Positions 18,216 to 26,303 of a DNA stretch of 64,000 nt are shown one piece after another (position 1 is the first letter of the stretch; the number at the start of each line of letters is the position of its first letter). Origin of the DNA: JBHGXV01 sp041920505 (GTDB lineage: Bacteria > Bacillota > Bacilli > Brevibacillales > Brevibacillaceae); NCBI GenBank assembly GCA_041920505.1, contig JBHGXV010000009.1, positions 42,970-106,969 on the forward strand, read 5' to 3'. The translations under genes and the position numbers were made by a program. Below the pieces are notes generated by a model that was not told where the DNA came from, did no database searches, and saw only the letters and a list, made by a program, of their open reading frames with translations.

Positions 18216-18399
18216 GTTTCTCTCCTCCCGTACCTTTTCAATGGTATCAGTATACCGCTGGCGGCACCGCTGCGGAAGAGCCATTCCAGCCAGGTTCGCT
18301 GGAAGCGGGCTGATCCAATTGTTTTAGGAAGATAATATTTTCTGTACGAAATAATCAGGCGTGTGGTATAGTGATTTTTGTCATCATTTACTGACTCAT

Positions 18400-18417
18400 T
18401 ATTTCGCATGCAAAATA
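18400..18417. promoter_or_regulatory. Candidate MarR operator
   Basis: The 18-bp near-palindrome TATTTCGCATGCAAAATA matches its reverse complement at 16 of 18 positions and lies 30 bp upstream of the MarR start. A related half, CGAAATAAT, occurs at 18347-18355 on the other side of the likely -10 TATAGT (18367-18372). Both placements fit autorepression. Confidence 0.5.
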
Positions 18418-18446
18418 GGTGCGGAAAATGATGAAGGAGGTGCTGC

Positions 18447-18884
18447 ATGAGCAAACAACTGACGCTGCAATGGTTGCTGAAGCGGATCACCAAACAGTTG
18501 GAAGCGATGATCGCCAGAGAATTGCTTGCCTTTGGCATTACCCCGCCGCAAATTCTCGTCATGCGCCAGATCGTCGATTCTCCCAAGACGATCGGCGAGA
18601 TTGTCAAGGCAATCGATCTGTCTTACAGCACCGTCTCTGGGATCATCGACCGGCTGGAGAAGAACGGGATCGTCCGGCGCACCCGCGACACCAACGACCG
18701 CCGGGTGGTCTGGATATCGCTCACGGAGAAACGGCTGGAGATCAAAAACCGGATCTCGGTCTTGCAGGACGACTATCTGGACCAGCTTGTGTCCGAGATT
18801 GATCCAGCCAAGCTGGATCTGGTGCTGGACGTGTTGTCCGGCGTCTACGAGAAACTGTTGGAGAGGAATGAGGAGAAACCATGA
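18447..18884 (+). CDS. MarR family transcriptional regulator
   Basis: A 145-residue MarR protein. The winged helix is in the middle (TIGEIVKAIDLSYSTVSGII, RRTRDTNDRRVVWISLTEK). An ATG at 18447 follows AAGGAGG. It overlaps the next gene by 4 bp (ATGA), so it heads an efflux operon and is probably its repressor. Confidence 0.92.
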   Translation: MSKQLTLQWLLKRITKQLEAMIARELLAFGITPPQILVMRQIVDSPKTIGEIVKAIDLSYSTVSGIIDRLEKNGIVRRTRDTNDRRVVWISLTEKRLEIKNRISVLQDDYLDQLVSEIDPAKLDLVLDVLSGVYEKLLERNEEKP

Positions 18885-19537
18885 AGCGAAAAACCGTACT
18901 GGTGTTGATTCTGGCCGTCATGCTTTTGTCCGGCGGCGGAATCGGCGGCTATTACTGGTATCAGGGCACCCACTACGTGCACACCGAAGACGCCCGGCTG
19001 GCCGGTGACATTTACCGCGTGATGCCGCAGATCGCCGGCAAGCTGGTGGCGCTCAACGTCAAGGAAGGCGATTACGTCGTCGCCGACCAGCCGATCGGCC
19101 AGCAGGACAGCGCGAATCTGCCCAACAACTTGCTCGGCAACGCCATCCTTCGCTCCCCGATCGAAGGCACCGTCATCAAGACGCTGGCCAAGGTGGGGGA
19201 AGTGGTCTCCCCCGGCCAGACCGTGGCGATGATCGTCGACAAGAGCAAGCTGTACGTGACGGCCAACATTGAAGAGACATACATCAAAAAACTGCATGTT
19301 GGCGAGCCGGTCGACTTTACCATCGACTCATATCCGGGCGTCACCTTCACCGGCAAGGTGATCGAACTGGGGGAAGCGACGGCGTCCACCTTTTCCCTGT
19401 TGCCTGCCATCAACACGAGCGGCAACTTCACTAAGGTGACCCAGCGGATTCCGGTCAAAATCAGCATTGACTCCTCTCAGGGGCTTGATCTTGAGCCGGG
19501 GATGAGCGCCGTCGTCAACATTCATATCAACGGATAA
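18881..19537 (+). CDS. HlyD/EmrA-type membrane-fusion protein, short form
   Basis: A 218-residue protein with one N-terminal membrane segment. A biotinyl-lipoyl-like half motif (MPQIAGKLVALNVKEGDYV) runs directly into the second half (RSPIEGTVIKTLAKVGEVV) and then a beta-barrel domain. The alpha-helical hairpin that usually separates the lipoyl halves is almost absent (about 25 residues), so it cannot reach far from the membrane. It lies second in the MarR operon. Confidence 0.85.
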   Translation: MKRKTVLVLILAVMLLSGGGIGGYYWYQGTHYVHTEDARLAGDIYRVMPQIAGKLVALNVKEGDYVVADQPIGQQDSANLPNNLLGNAILRSPIEGTVIKTLAKVGEVVSPGQTVAMIVDKSKLYVTANIEETYIKKLHVGEPVDFTIDSYPGVTFTGKVIELGEATASTFSLLPAINTSGNFTKVTQRIPVKISIDSSQGLDLEPGMSAVVNIHING

Positions 19538-19558
19538 GGACAGGAGGAGAGAGAAAAC

Positions 19559-20776
19559 ATGCAGCGAACATCATCGCTTTTTGCCGTGATGATCATTACC
19601 GGCGGCCTGCTCGTCTCGGCGTGCGGTTCTCAACCGGCCGCGTCCGGCTCGACCGCACCGCTGCCGGTGAAAACCTTTGTGGCCGGTCAGCCGCTCTCGC
19701 GCGAGACGGTGAGCGGCCGGATTTCTCCCAGTGAAGAAGTGCAGGTCGTCTCCAAGGTTGCCGGCAAGGTGGCCGCCGTCCGCGTCGAAGAAGGCGCACG
19801 GGTGCACAAGGGCGACCTGTTGGTGGAGTTGGACAGCGCGGACTACGCGTATCAGGTGGGCCAGGCGCAGGCGGCGCTGCGCGCTTCCGAGGCCAAGTAC
19901 GCCGACGTGAAGTCGGGAGCGCGGCAACAGGAAATCGAGATCAACGAAAACGCCGTCGCCCAGGCAAAAAGCACGCTTGATCTGGCACAAAAAAACTACG
20001 AACGGATGAAGCAATTGTACGAAAACGGCGCGATCCCGCAAAACGCGCTGGAGAAAGCGCAATCCGACCTGGACCTCGCCCGCGAAGCGCTGAATCAGGC
20101 CCAGGCCAAACTCAGCCTGACCAAGGCGGGCGCGACCGGCAACACCTTAAATGCGCTCGCGGCCGACATTGAACGGCAGCGCGCCGTACTTGCCCAGGCG
20201 CAAAACACCATCTCCGGCACCCGCGTCACCAGCCCGATCGACGGCATCGTCGTCCAGCGAAACATCGATCCCGGAGAGATGGCTTCTCCCGGCGTGCCGC
20301 TGATGACCGTCGTGTCGATGGACACGGTGAAACTGGAAGCCAGCGTGCCGGAAGCGCTCGTCACCCAACTGCATGAGGGCATGGACGTCCAGGTGCAGGT
20401 GACAGCCCTGCCGGAGCGCATCTTCCCGGCCAAGATCGCCTTTGTCAGCCCGGTGGCGGACAAAAACACCAACACGTTTCCGGTCAAAGTGAAGATTCCC
20501 AACAAGGACGGCAAACTGCGCGCCGGGATGATAGCGCAACTGCTGATCGGCCCCGAGACCCAAACCATCGACATCCCCGTCTCCGCGCTGCTGCGCGAAG
20601 GCAACCAGACCTTCGTGGTAAAAGCGGTGAACGGCAAGGCGGTCAAGAGCGCGGTCACGGTGACGCCAAAGAACAGCAACTGGGTCACGGTGCAGCAAGG
20701 GGTTGCGGCGAACGACCACTTGATCCTCAATCCGTCGAATGACCTGGTTGACGGGACGGCTGTGACCGAACAGTAA
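19559..20776 (+). CDS. Efflux adaptor lipoprotein (HlyD/RND-type)
   Basis: A 405-residue adaptor with a lipoprotein signal (GGLLVSACGS, lipobox cysteine near residue 21). The two lipoyl halves (VAAVRVEEGARVHKGDLLVE and TSPIDGIVVQRNIDPGEMAS) flank a long coiled-coil hairpin (about residues 95-215), followed by beta-barrel and membrane-proximal domains. It should sit on the outer face of the membrane and work with the downstream pump. It begins 21 bp after the previous gene behind AGGAGGAG. Confidence 0.88.
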   Translation: MQRTSSLFAVMIITGGLLVSACGSQPAASGSTAPLPVKTFVAGQPLSRETVSGRISPSEEVQVVSKVAGKVAAVRVEEGARVHKGDLLVELDSADYAYQVGQAQAALRASEAKYADVKSGARQQEIEINENAVAQAKSTLDLAQKNYERMKQLYENGAIPQNALEKAQSDLDLAREALNQAQAKLSLTKAGATGNTLNALAADIERQRAVLAQAQNTISGTRVTSPIDGIVVQRNIDPGEMASPGVPLMTVVSMDTVKLEASVPEALVTQLHEGMDVQVQVTALPERIFPAKIAFVSPVADKNTNTFPVKVKIPNKDGKLRAGMIAQLLIGPETQTIDIPVSALLREGNQTFVVKAVNGKAVKSAVTVTPKNSNWVTVQQGVAANDHLILNPSNDLVDGTAVTEQ

Positions 20777-20789
20777 GGGAGGGATCGCG

Positions 20790-22373
20790 ATGAGCACCAA
20801 CACTCCCGCCAACTCCGCCAGCGAACGCTGGCTTGCCCTGATCGCCGTCATCCTCGGCGCGTTCGTGGCGATTCTGAACAACAGCCTGATCAACGTCGCC
20901 ATCCCGAAGCTGATGGCGACGTTCGGCTCCACCACAGACGAGATCCAATGGGTGTTGACTGGATTCATGCTGTCCTCCGGGATCGTCGTTCCGCTGAGCG
21001 GCTACCTGGGGGAGCGCATCGGCTACAAAAAGTTCCTGATTTACGCCCTTTCCCTGTTCACTGCGGGCTCGCTCTTGTGCGGGCTGGCCTGGAGCGCCAC
21101 CAGCCTGATCGCCTTTCGCATCATCCAGGGGATCGGCGGCGGCGTGATCATGCCGGTCAGCATGGCAATCATCTACAAAGTGATGCCGCGCGAACAGATC
21201 GGGACGGCTCTCGGCATCTGGGGCATCGCCGCGATGGTCGCCCCCGCCGTCGGCCCGACTTTAAGCGGCTACATCATCGACTACACCAGTTGGCGTTTTC
21301 TGTTCTTCATCAACGTGCCGGTGGCGATTTTCGCGATCGTGATGAGCTCGATTCTGCTGAAGGAGACACAGCCGAATCCCAACCTGACGTTTGACTTCGC
21401 CGGCTTCTTCTTCTCCGCCCTCTCCGCCGGATGCCTGTTGTACGGGCTGAGCAAGGGGCAGTCGGAGGGATGGACGTCGCTGTACATCGTCAGTTTCTTT
21501 TTCGTCGCCTTCTTCAGCCTGCTTCTGCTCGTCTGGGTGGAAAAAGGCAAGCAAAATCCGTTGATCGATCTGTCTTTGTTTGCCAACGCGGCGTTTTCGG
21601 TCAGCGTCATTACGTCCAGTCTGGTCATGATCGGGCTGTACGGCGGCGTCTTCCTCACTCCGCTGTTTTTGCAGAACATCCAGGGGCTCGACGCGGTTCA
21701 GACCGGTCTGATCCTGATGCCGCAGGCGATCGTGATGGCGATCATGATGCCGATCGCGGGCAAGCTAAACGACAGGTTTGGCATCGTGCCGATCGGCCTT
21801 GTCGGACTTTCCGTGCTCGGAGCCGCCACCTACGAAATGCACAGGCTGACCGCCGACACGCCGCACAGTTGGCTGATCGCCGTGCTGACGATACGCGGCT
21901 TCGGCATCGGCTTGTGCATGATGCCTCTCACCAGCGCGGGGATGAACGCGGTGGCACCGCAACAGGTCGGCCGGGCATCCGCCTTGTCCAACCTGATCCG
22001 GCAAATCTGCGCCTCGATGGGGATCGCCGTGCTGACGACGATCATGCAGAATCGGCTGTCGTTACACACCTCCCACATCAGCGACAGCGTCTCGCTTTCT
22101 TCCGACGTCGCCAATCAGTCTATATCCCTGTTGGCCAGCACTTTCATCCAGAGCGGCCTCGACACCAATTCGGCAACAGGAGCCGCCCTTTCGCTTCTCT
22201 CCGGGCTGGTGGCCAAGGAAGCGACGGTACGCGCGATTGCCGACACATTTTTGATCTCGGCTGCCCCTGTTTTTCTGTCGATTCCGTTCGTCTTCCTGCT
22301 CCGGAAGAAAAAAGCGGCCGCAGATTCCGATCGGACGAATCCGCAAGCGCGCCCGGCCAAAGCGGTTTCGTAA
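20790..22373 (+). CDS. MFS drug exporter, DHA2 (EmrB/QacA) family
   Basis: A 527-residue 14-segment transporter of the DHA2 family. Visible motifs are NNSLINVAIPKLMATFG, WVLTGFMLSSGIVVPLSGYL and GIGGGVIMPVSMAII. The ATG at 20790 follows GGGAGGG, 13 bp after the adaptor stop. As the last gene of marR-hlyD-hlyD-mfs it is the pump of an EmrAB-like system. Drugs or toxic metabolites are likely substrates; the specific one is unknown. Confidence 0.92.
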   Translation: MSTNTPANSASERWLALIAVILGAFVAILNNSLINVAIPKLMATFGSTTDEIQWVLTGFMLSSGIVVPLSGYLGERIGYKKFLIYALSLFTAGSLLCGLAWSATSLIAFRIIQGIGGGVIMPVSMAIIYKVMPREQIGTALGIWGIAAMVAPAVGPTLSGYIIDYTSWRFLFFINVPVAIFAIVMSSILLKETQPNPNLTFDFAGFFFSALSAGCLLYGLSKGQSEGWTSLYIVSFFFVAFFSLLLLVWVEKGKQNPLIDLSLFANAAFSVSVITSSLVMIGLYGGVFLTPLFLQNIQGLDAVQTGLILMPQAIVMAIMMPIAGKLNDRFGIVPIGLVGLSVLGAATYEMHRLTADTPHSWLIAVLTIRGFGIGLCMMPLTSAGMNAVAPQQVGRASALSNLIRQICASMGIAVLTTIMQNRLSLHTSHISDSVSLSSDVANQSISLLASTFIQSGLDTNSATGAALSLLSGLVAKEATVRAIADTFLISAAPVFLSIPFVFLLRKKKAAADSDRTNPQARPAKAVS

Positions 22374-22492
22374 TCTCCTCGGATCAGCGTCCTGTTGGCG
22401 GGGACTGGATAGCGCACTTTGCAAGCCTTTCACGTTAGGTACGCCGGTCTACCGGCCGGCCAAGCAAGGCCGCTCGCATCCGATTTAAAACC

Positions 22493-22524
22493 AAAAGCCG
22501 TCCGGCGACGCCGGGCGGCTTTTT
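22493..22524. terminator. Bidirectional terminator
   Basis: AAAAGCCG..CCGGCG / CGCCGG..CGGCTTTTT stem between the convergent exporter and SLH genes; T runs on both strands. Confidence 0.85.
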
Positions 22525-22531
22525 CCGTGTG

Positions 22532-24919
22532 TCAGTTGAGGCGGGACGTGGGTGCGTACTCGTTTTGCTTCTCCAGGAAGCGGTAAATGATCACCGCCGC
22601 CTGCGCGCGGGTGAGTTGTCCTTTCGGCTGGAACTTTCCGCCGATCCCGCTCATGAAACCGAGCTCGCCAGCGATGGCCACGTGCCCTTTGTACGTGATT
22701 TGATCCTTGTCGCTGTACGGCAGATTGAACAGTTTCGCACGGTCAGCCAACTTGTCGTAACCAAGTGCACTGACCACGATCCGTGCAGCCTCTTCGCGGG
22801 TAATCGGCCGATCCGGCGCAAACGTCCGTGTCGCCTTGTCGATCCAGCCTTGCTGTGTGGCATACTCGACGGCGCCGAAGTACGGTGAGTCCTTGGCCAC
22901 GTCGGTAAACGTCGGCTCCTTTATTCCGTAGCGGCTATACAGGTACTCCAGATCGTCCGGGAAAGGCCGGACCGTCTTGACGAAGAAGCTGACAAACTCG
23001 CCTCGTGTGACGATCTTGTTCGGGTACACCTTGTTGTCCGTGTCCGGCGCAAGCGCCTTGGTTTGCAACAACAGCATCAGTTCTTTTTCCGCCGGATGTC
23101 CTTTGAGGTCGGCATATTGGGGCTGTTTCCCGTCTGCACGTTGCGGCTCTTTGCCTGTCTCGATGCTGATCATCTTGCCTGTCTGCGCGTCCAGATAGAC
23201 CGGTTCGTTCCACGGGAATTCGAGCCGGTAGACCAGCCGCGCCTCCTGATCCGCCGTTTGCGTCGCCGTCTTCCGGTTTTCGATCAGCTTGTACTCCAGT
23301 GTGAGCGAGGCATCGCGCAAGTAACTCGCTTTCGCCTGCTCCGGCGTGATCGTGTTTTTCGCCTCCGGGAACTTTTTGTCCCAGTTCCAGTTCTCATCGT
23401 AGCGGACGACCTCTCCCGTCTGTTTGGAAACAGCCACCCGAACGTTGTCAAGCGGCACCTCGATCCCGTTTACCTTGCGCATAAAGCTGAATTCATAATA
23501 CGGAAGACGGCCCTCTTTTTCTTGATCGGGCTCAACTGCTCCCAGGTACAACTGGTGCAACTTGTCCTTGGCGTGTTCCTTGACAAAGGTAATCGCCTTT
23601 TCCTGGGCTCTCTCAAAGGAAACCGCAGGCGGCTTCTCGTCACTTTGCCTCTCAAGCGCTTCCCAACCGCCCTGTTTTTCAATCCAGTATTCCCCGATGT
23701 CAAAATGCGTAACGGCTCCGGTCTCGGCGTTGATGATGCCGCCTGTCCACCCCATCGTGCCGTGTTCGTACTGATACTCCAATTGGATATGCCAGAACGA
23801 TCCCATGTCACCTGAGAAGTTGCGCTCCTGTTTGTCGATGGAAGTAACTGCCACATCAGCGGGAAGTTGCGCAAAACGGCTGAAGATGTCCAGGGCTTCC
23901 TGTTCCGACAAGGGATGGCTGCGCTTCGCCGGCGGTTCGCCAGCCGGTTTTTCGGCAAGCGGTTTGTCACTCGGTTCGGTGAGCTTGAACGGATTGCCGT
24001 CATAGTTGATCGGCTCCCCTGTCTTGGCGTCAAACCACGATGTCGTCAGTTCCGGCACATAAGTCAGAACCATTTCCCTCGTCTCGGCGGGAGCCGTTTG
24101 CCCATACACACCGCCAGTCCGCTTGACGTCATACGCCAGCTTCATGTTGAGTTGGCCTGACACTTTTTGCAGGGCGTCCGCTTCCGGCAGGATTCCTGTT
24201 TTTTCCTGAAATTTCACGTGATCAAACGGTTCAGCGTGAAAACCGACGACCTGCCCGTTTCCGGTGACGCGGACGGAGATGGACTGTTCCGGGACGGAGA
24301 CGCCGTTGACACGCGGTAAGAATGTCACATAGTAGTAGTCGAACGGACGCCGCGTCAACATCCTTTTCCAATCGCGGTCGTTCACTTCATAGGATGCCGC
24401 TTCCTGCGGGTACAAGGTTTGCAGGAACGTTTTAGCCTTTGCAATCGCCTGTTCATAGGTAATCTTCGGCGGGAAATTGACCGTAGCCCGATTCGCGTCC
24501 GAGTGATTGAATTCGAGCACGCGGCCGGTGTTGGCGTCAATCGTCACTTCGATATAGCCGTACGGCTCACTGCGCTTCTCCCAGCGGATTTCCCAGACCA
24601 TTCTCCGGCTTGGGTCGTACCATCTGCGTGACGAAGTCTGCGGCCCGGTGAAATCTTTAGGCACAGCGACCGCCTTCTGGGCGATGGCAATCGCCTGCTC
24701 CCGCGTGATGTTGGTATTGAGCATCGGCACCTGTGTCTGTGCGGCGGCCACCGATGCCGCCTGCGCCGGGACGGGTGTTGGTTGCGCCGCAGCTGGTAAC
24801 GCCGTTTGCCCTGCTGTCACGGACTCGGCACCGGCCGCCGGAATGGCACCGACTGCCAGCGTCGCCGCCAGAACAGTCTGAATACACTTGCGGCTCCATG
24901 GAACCTGCTGCTTCTTCAC
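22532..24919 (-). CDS. Surface protein with YcdB/YcdC-like repeats and S-layer homology domains
   Basis: A 795-residue exported protein. After a signal peptide ending near AAGAES comes a low-complexity Ala/Pro/Gln/Thr stretch, then repeated YcdB/YcdC (PepSY-like) modules that start ITREQAIAIAQKAV, ITYEQAIAKAKTFL, LSEQEALDIFSRF and ITPEQAKASYLRD. The last 190 residues hold SLH motifs (FTDVAKDSPYFGAVEYA; FQPKGQLTRAQAAVIIYRF) that bind cell-wall polymer. I start at GTG 24919, 8 nt after GGGGAGG; the upstream open frame lacks a signal. A cell-wall-bound, possibly protease-modulating protein is plausible, but the function is not established. Confidence 0.85.
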   Translation of the reverse strand: MKKQQVPWSRKCIQTVLAATLAVGAIPAAGAESVTAGQTALPAAAQPTPVPAQAASVAAAQTQVPMLNTNITREQAIAIAQKAVAVPKDFTGPQTSSRRWYDPSRRMVWEIRWEKRSEPYGYIEVTIDANTGRVLEFNHSDANRATVNFPPKITYEQAIAKAKTFLQTLYPQEAASYEVNDRDWKRMLTRRPFDYYYVTFLPRVNGVSVPEQSISVRVTGNGQVVGFHAEPFDHVKFQEKTGILPEADALQKVSGQLNMKLAYDVKRTGGVYGQTAPAETREMVLTYVPELTTSWFDAKTGEPINYDGNPFKLTEPSDKPLAEKPAGEPPAKRSHPLSEQEALDIFSRFAQLPADVAVTSIDKQERNFSGDMGSFWHIQLEYQYEHGTMGWTGGIINAETGAVTHFDIGEYWIEKQGGWEALERQSDEKPPAVSFERAQEKAITFVKEHAKDKLHQLYLGAVEPDQEKEGRLPYYEFSFMRKVNGIEVPLDNVRVAVSKQTGEVVRYDENWNWDKKFPEAKNTITPEQAKASYLRDASLTLEYKLIENRKTATQTADQEARLVYRLEFPWNEPVYLDAQTGKMISIETGKEPQRADGKQPQYADLKGHPAEKELMLLLQTKALAPDTDNKVYPNKIVTRGEFVSFFVKTVRPFPDDLEYLYSRYGIKEPTFTDVAKDSPYFGAVEYATQQGWIDKATRTFAPDRPITREEAARIVVSALGYDKLADRAKLFNLPYSDKDQITYKGHVAIAGELGFMSGIGGKFQPKGQLTRAQAAVIIYRFLEKQNEYAPTSRLN

Positions 24920-25011
24920 TCCTTCTACCTCCCCTTGAAAAAAGAATGTTAAATATATAATGATATTTTCACATATATGGGGAGGAAAAAAAAGGACTTG
25001 CAGGTTGCTTT

Positions 25012-25055
25012 TAGACAAAAAATAAAACCCTCCGGCTGCCGGAGCCGGAGAGTTT
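25012..25055 (-). terminator. Terminator of the ilv-leu operon
   Basis: Reverse strand 13-bp stem (AAACTCTCCGGCT / AGCCGGAGGGTTT) followed by TTTATTTTTTG, 5 bp after the leuB stop. Confidence 0.88.
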
Positions 25056-25059
25056 CACA

Positions 25060-26163
25060 TCAGTTGGTGACAGGGTGCTTCGCCAATTCCTCAAGGACGA
25101 GCCGCCCCATTTCGGTGGTGCCGATCGCTTTGGTTTTGTCATCGCTGATGTCGCCGGTACGGTGGCCCGCTTCCAGCACCGCCCAGACAGCCCGCTCCAC
25201 CGCATCGGCAGCGGCGTGCATGTCGAGCGAATGACGCAGCAAGAGCGCCGCCGAGAGGATCGTGGCCAGCGGGTTGGCGATGCCTTTGCCAGCGATGTCG
25301 GGCGCGGAACCGTGCACCGGTTCGTACAGCCCGAAACGGCCTTCGCCGAGGCTTGCCGAGGCCAGCATGCCGATCGATCCGGTCAGCATGGCCGCCTGGT
25401 CGCTTAAAATGTCGCCAAACATGTTCTCGGTAACGATCACGTCAAATTGCTTGGGTGCGCGGACAAGCTGCATCGCGCAGGCGTCCACCAACATGTGGGA
25501 GAGTTCCACGTCCGGGTAGTCGACCGCCACCCGGTCGGCCGTCTGCCGCCAGAGGCGGGAGCTCTCCAGCACGTTGGCCTTGTCGACCGAGACCAGCCGT
25601 TTTTGCCGCTTGCGGGCGATTTCGAACGAGACGCGCAAGATGCGCTCGATCTCCGATTCGTGATAAATCAGTTGGTCTTCCGCCACCTGTTCCCCCTGTT
25701 CGGTCGTGTAGCGTTTTTTCTCGCCGAAGTAGATGCCGCCGGTCAATTCGCGGACGACGATCAGATCGACGCCTTCGACCGCTTCCGGTTTCAACGAGGA
25801 CGCCCCGACCAGTGCGGGGTGCATCTGGGCCGGGCGAAGGTTGGCAAACAGTCCCAGTTGCTTGCGGATGCCGAGCAAGCCCGCCTCGGGGCGAAGGTGG
25901 CCGGGATTGTGATCCCACTTCGGCCCGCCGACCGCGCCAAGCAGCACGGCGTCCGCCTGGCGCGCGATCGCCAGCGTCTCTTCGGGCAGCGGCGTCCCGT
26001 CCTGATCGATGGCGCACCCGCCGATGCGTCCGTAGCGGTAGTTCATCTCCACGCCGGCCTGTTTTGCCACCAGTGACAATACTTTGACAGCTTCTGCGAC
26101 GATTTCCGGTCCGATCCCGTCTCCGGGCAGAACCGCGATCGTATAGGTTGGTTTCATCTTCAT
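25060..26163 (-). CDS. leuB: 3-isopropylmalate dehydrogenase
   Basis: NAD-dependent enzyme of leucine synthesis, about 367 residues. The N-terminal VLPGDGIGPEIVAEAV, the substrate loop ANLRPAQMHPALV, GGIYFGEKKRYTTE and the metal-binding TENMFGDILSDQAAML are all present. The start is ambiguous: TTG 26172, ATG 26163 or ATG 26157. None has a strong ribosome-binding site; I use 26163. It is last in the operon and a strong terminator follows at once. Confidence 0.93.
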   Translation of the reverse strand: MKMKPTYTIAVLPGDGIGPEIVAEAVKVLSLVAKQAGVEMNYRYGRIGGCAIDQDGTPLPEETLAIARQADAVLLGAVGGPKWDHNPGHLRPEAGLLGIRKQLGLFANLRPAQMHPALVGASSLKPEAVEGVDLIVVRELTGGIYFGEKKRYTTEQGEQVAEDQLIYHESEIERILRVSFEIARKRQKRLVSVDKANVLESSRLWRQTADRVAVDYPDVELSHMLVDACAMQLVRAPKQFDVIVTENMFGDILSDQAAMLTGSIGMLASASLGEGRFGLYEPVHGSAPDIAGKGIANPLATILSAALLLRHSLDMHAAADAVERAVWAVLEAGHRTGDISDDKTKAIGTTEMGRLVLEELAKHPVTN

Positions 26164-26303
26164 CCCGCTCAACTTTCTTTCATTTTTACAAACCGTACAA
26201 CCGGTTTTTCTCCACTCTCTATCCTATCCTTGTCTGTTTTCCTTTTCTCTTTTTGCCGTCCCCCTCGACGGGAAACGACGCACTATCCTTTTTCATGCGT
26301 CCG

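Noticed and set aside
22441..22465. Second hairpin after the MFS exporter (GCCGG-TCTA-CCGGC)
   Set aside because: Short stem without a T run, and a strong terminator lies just downstream.
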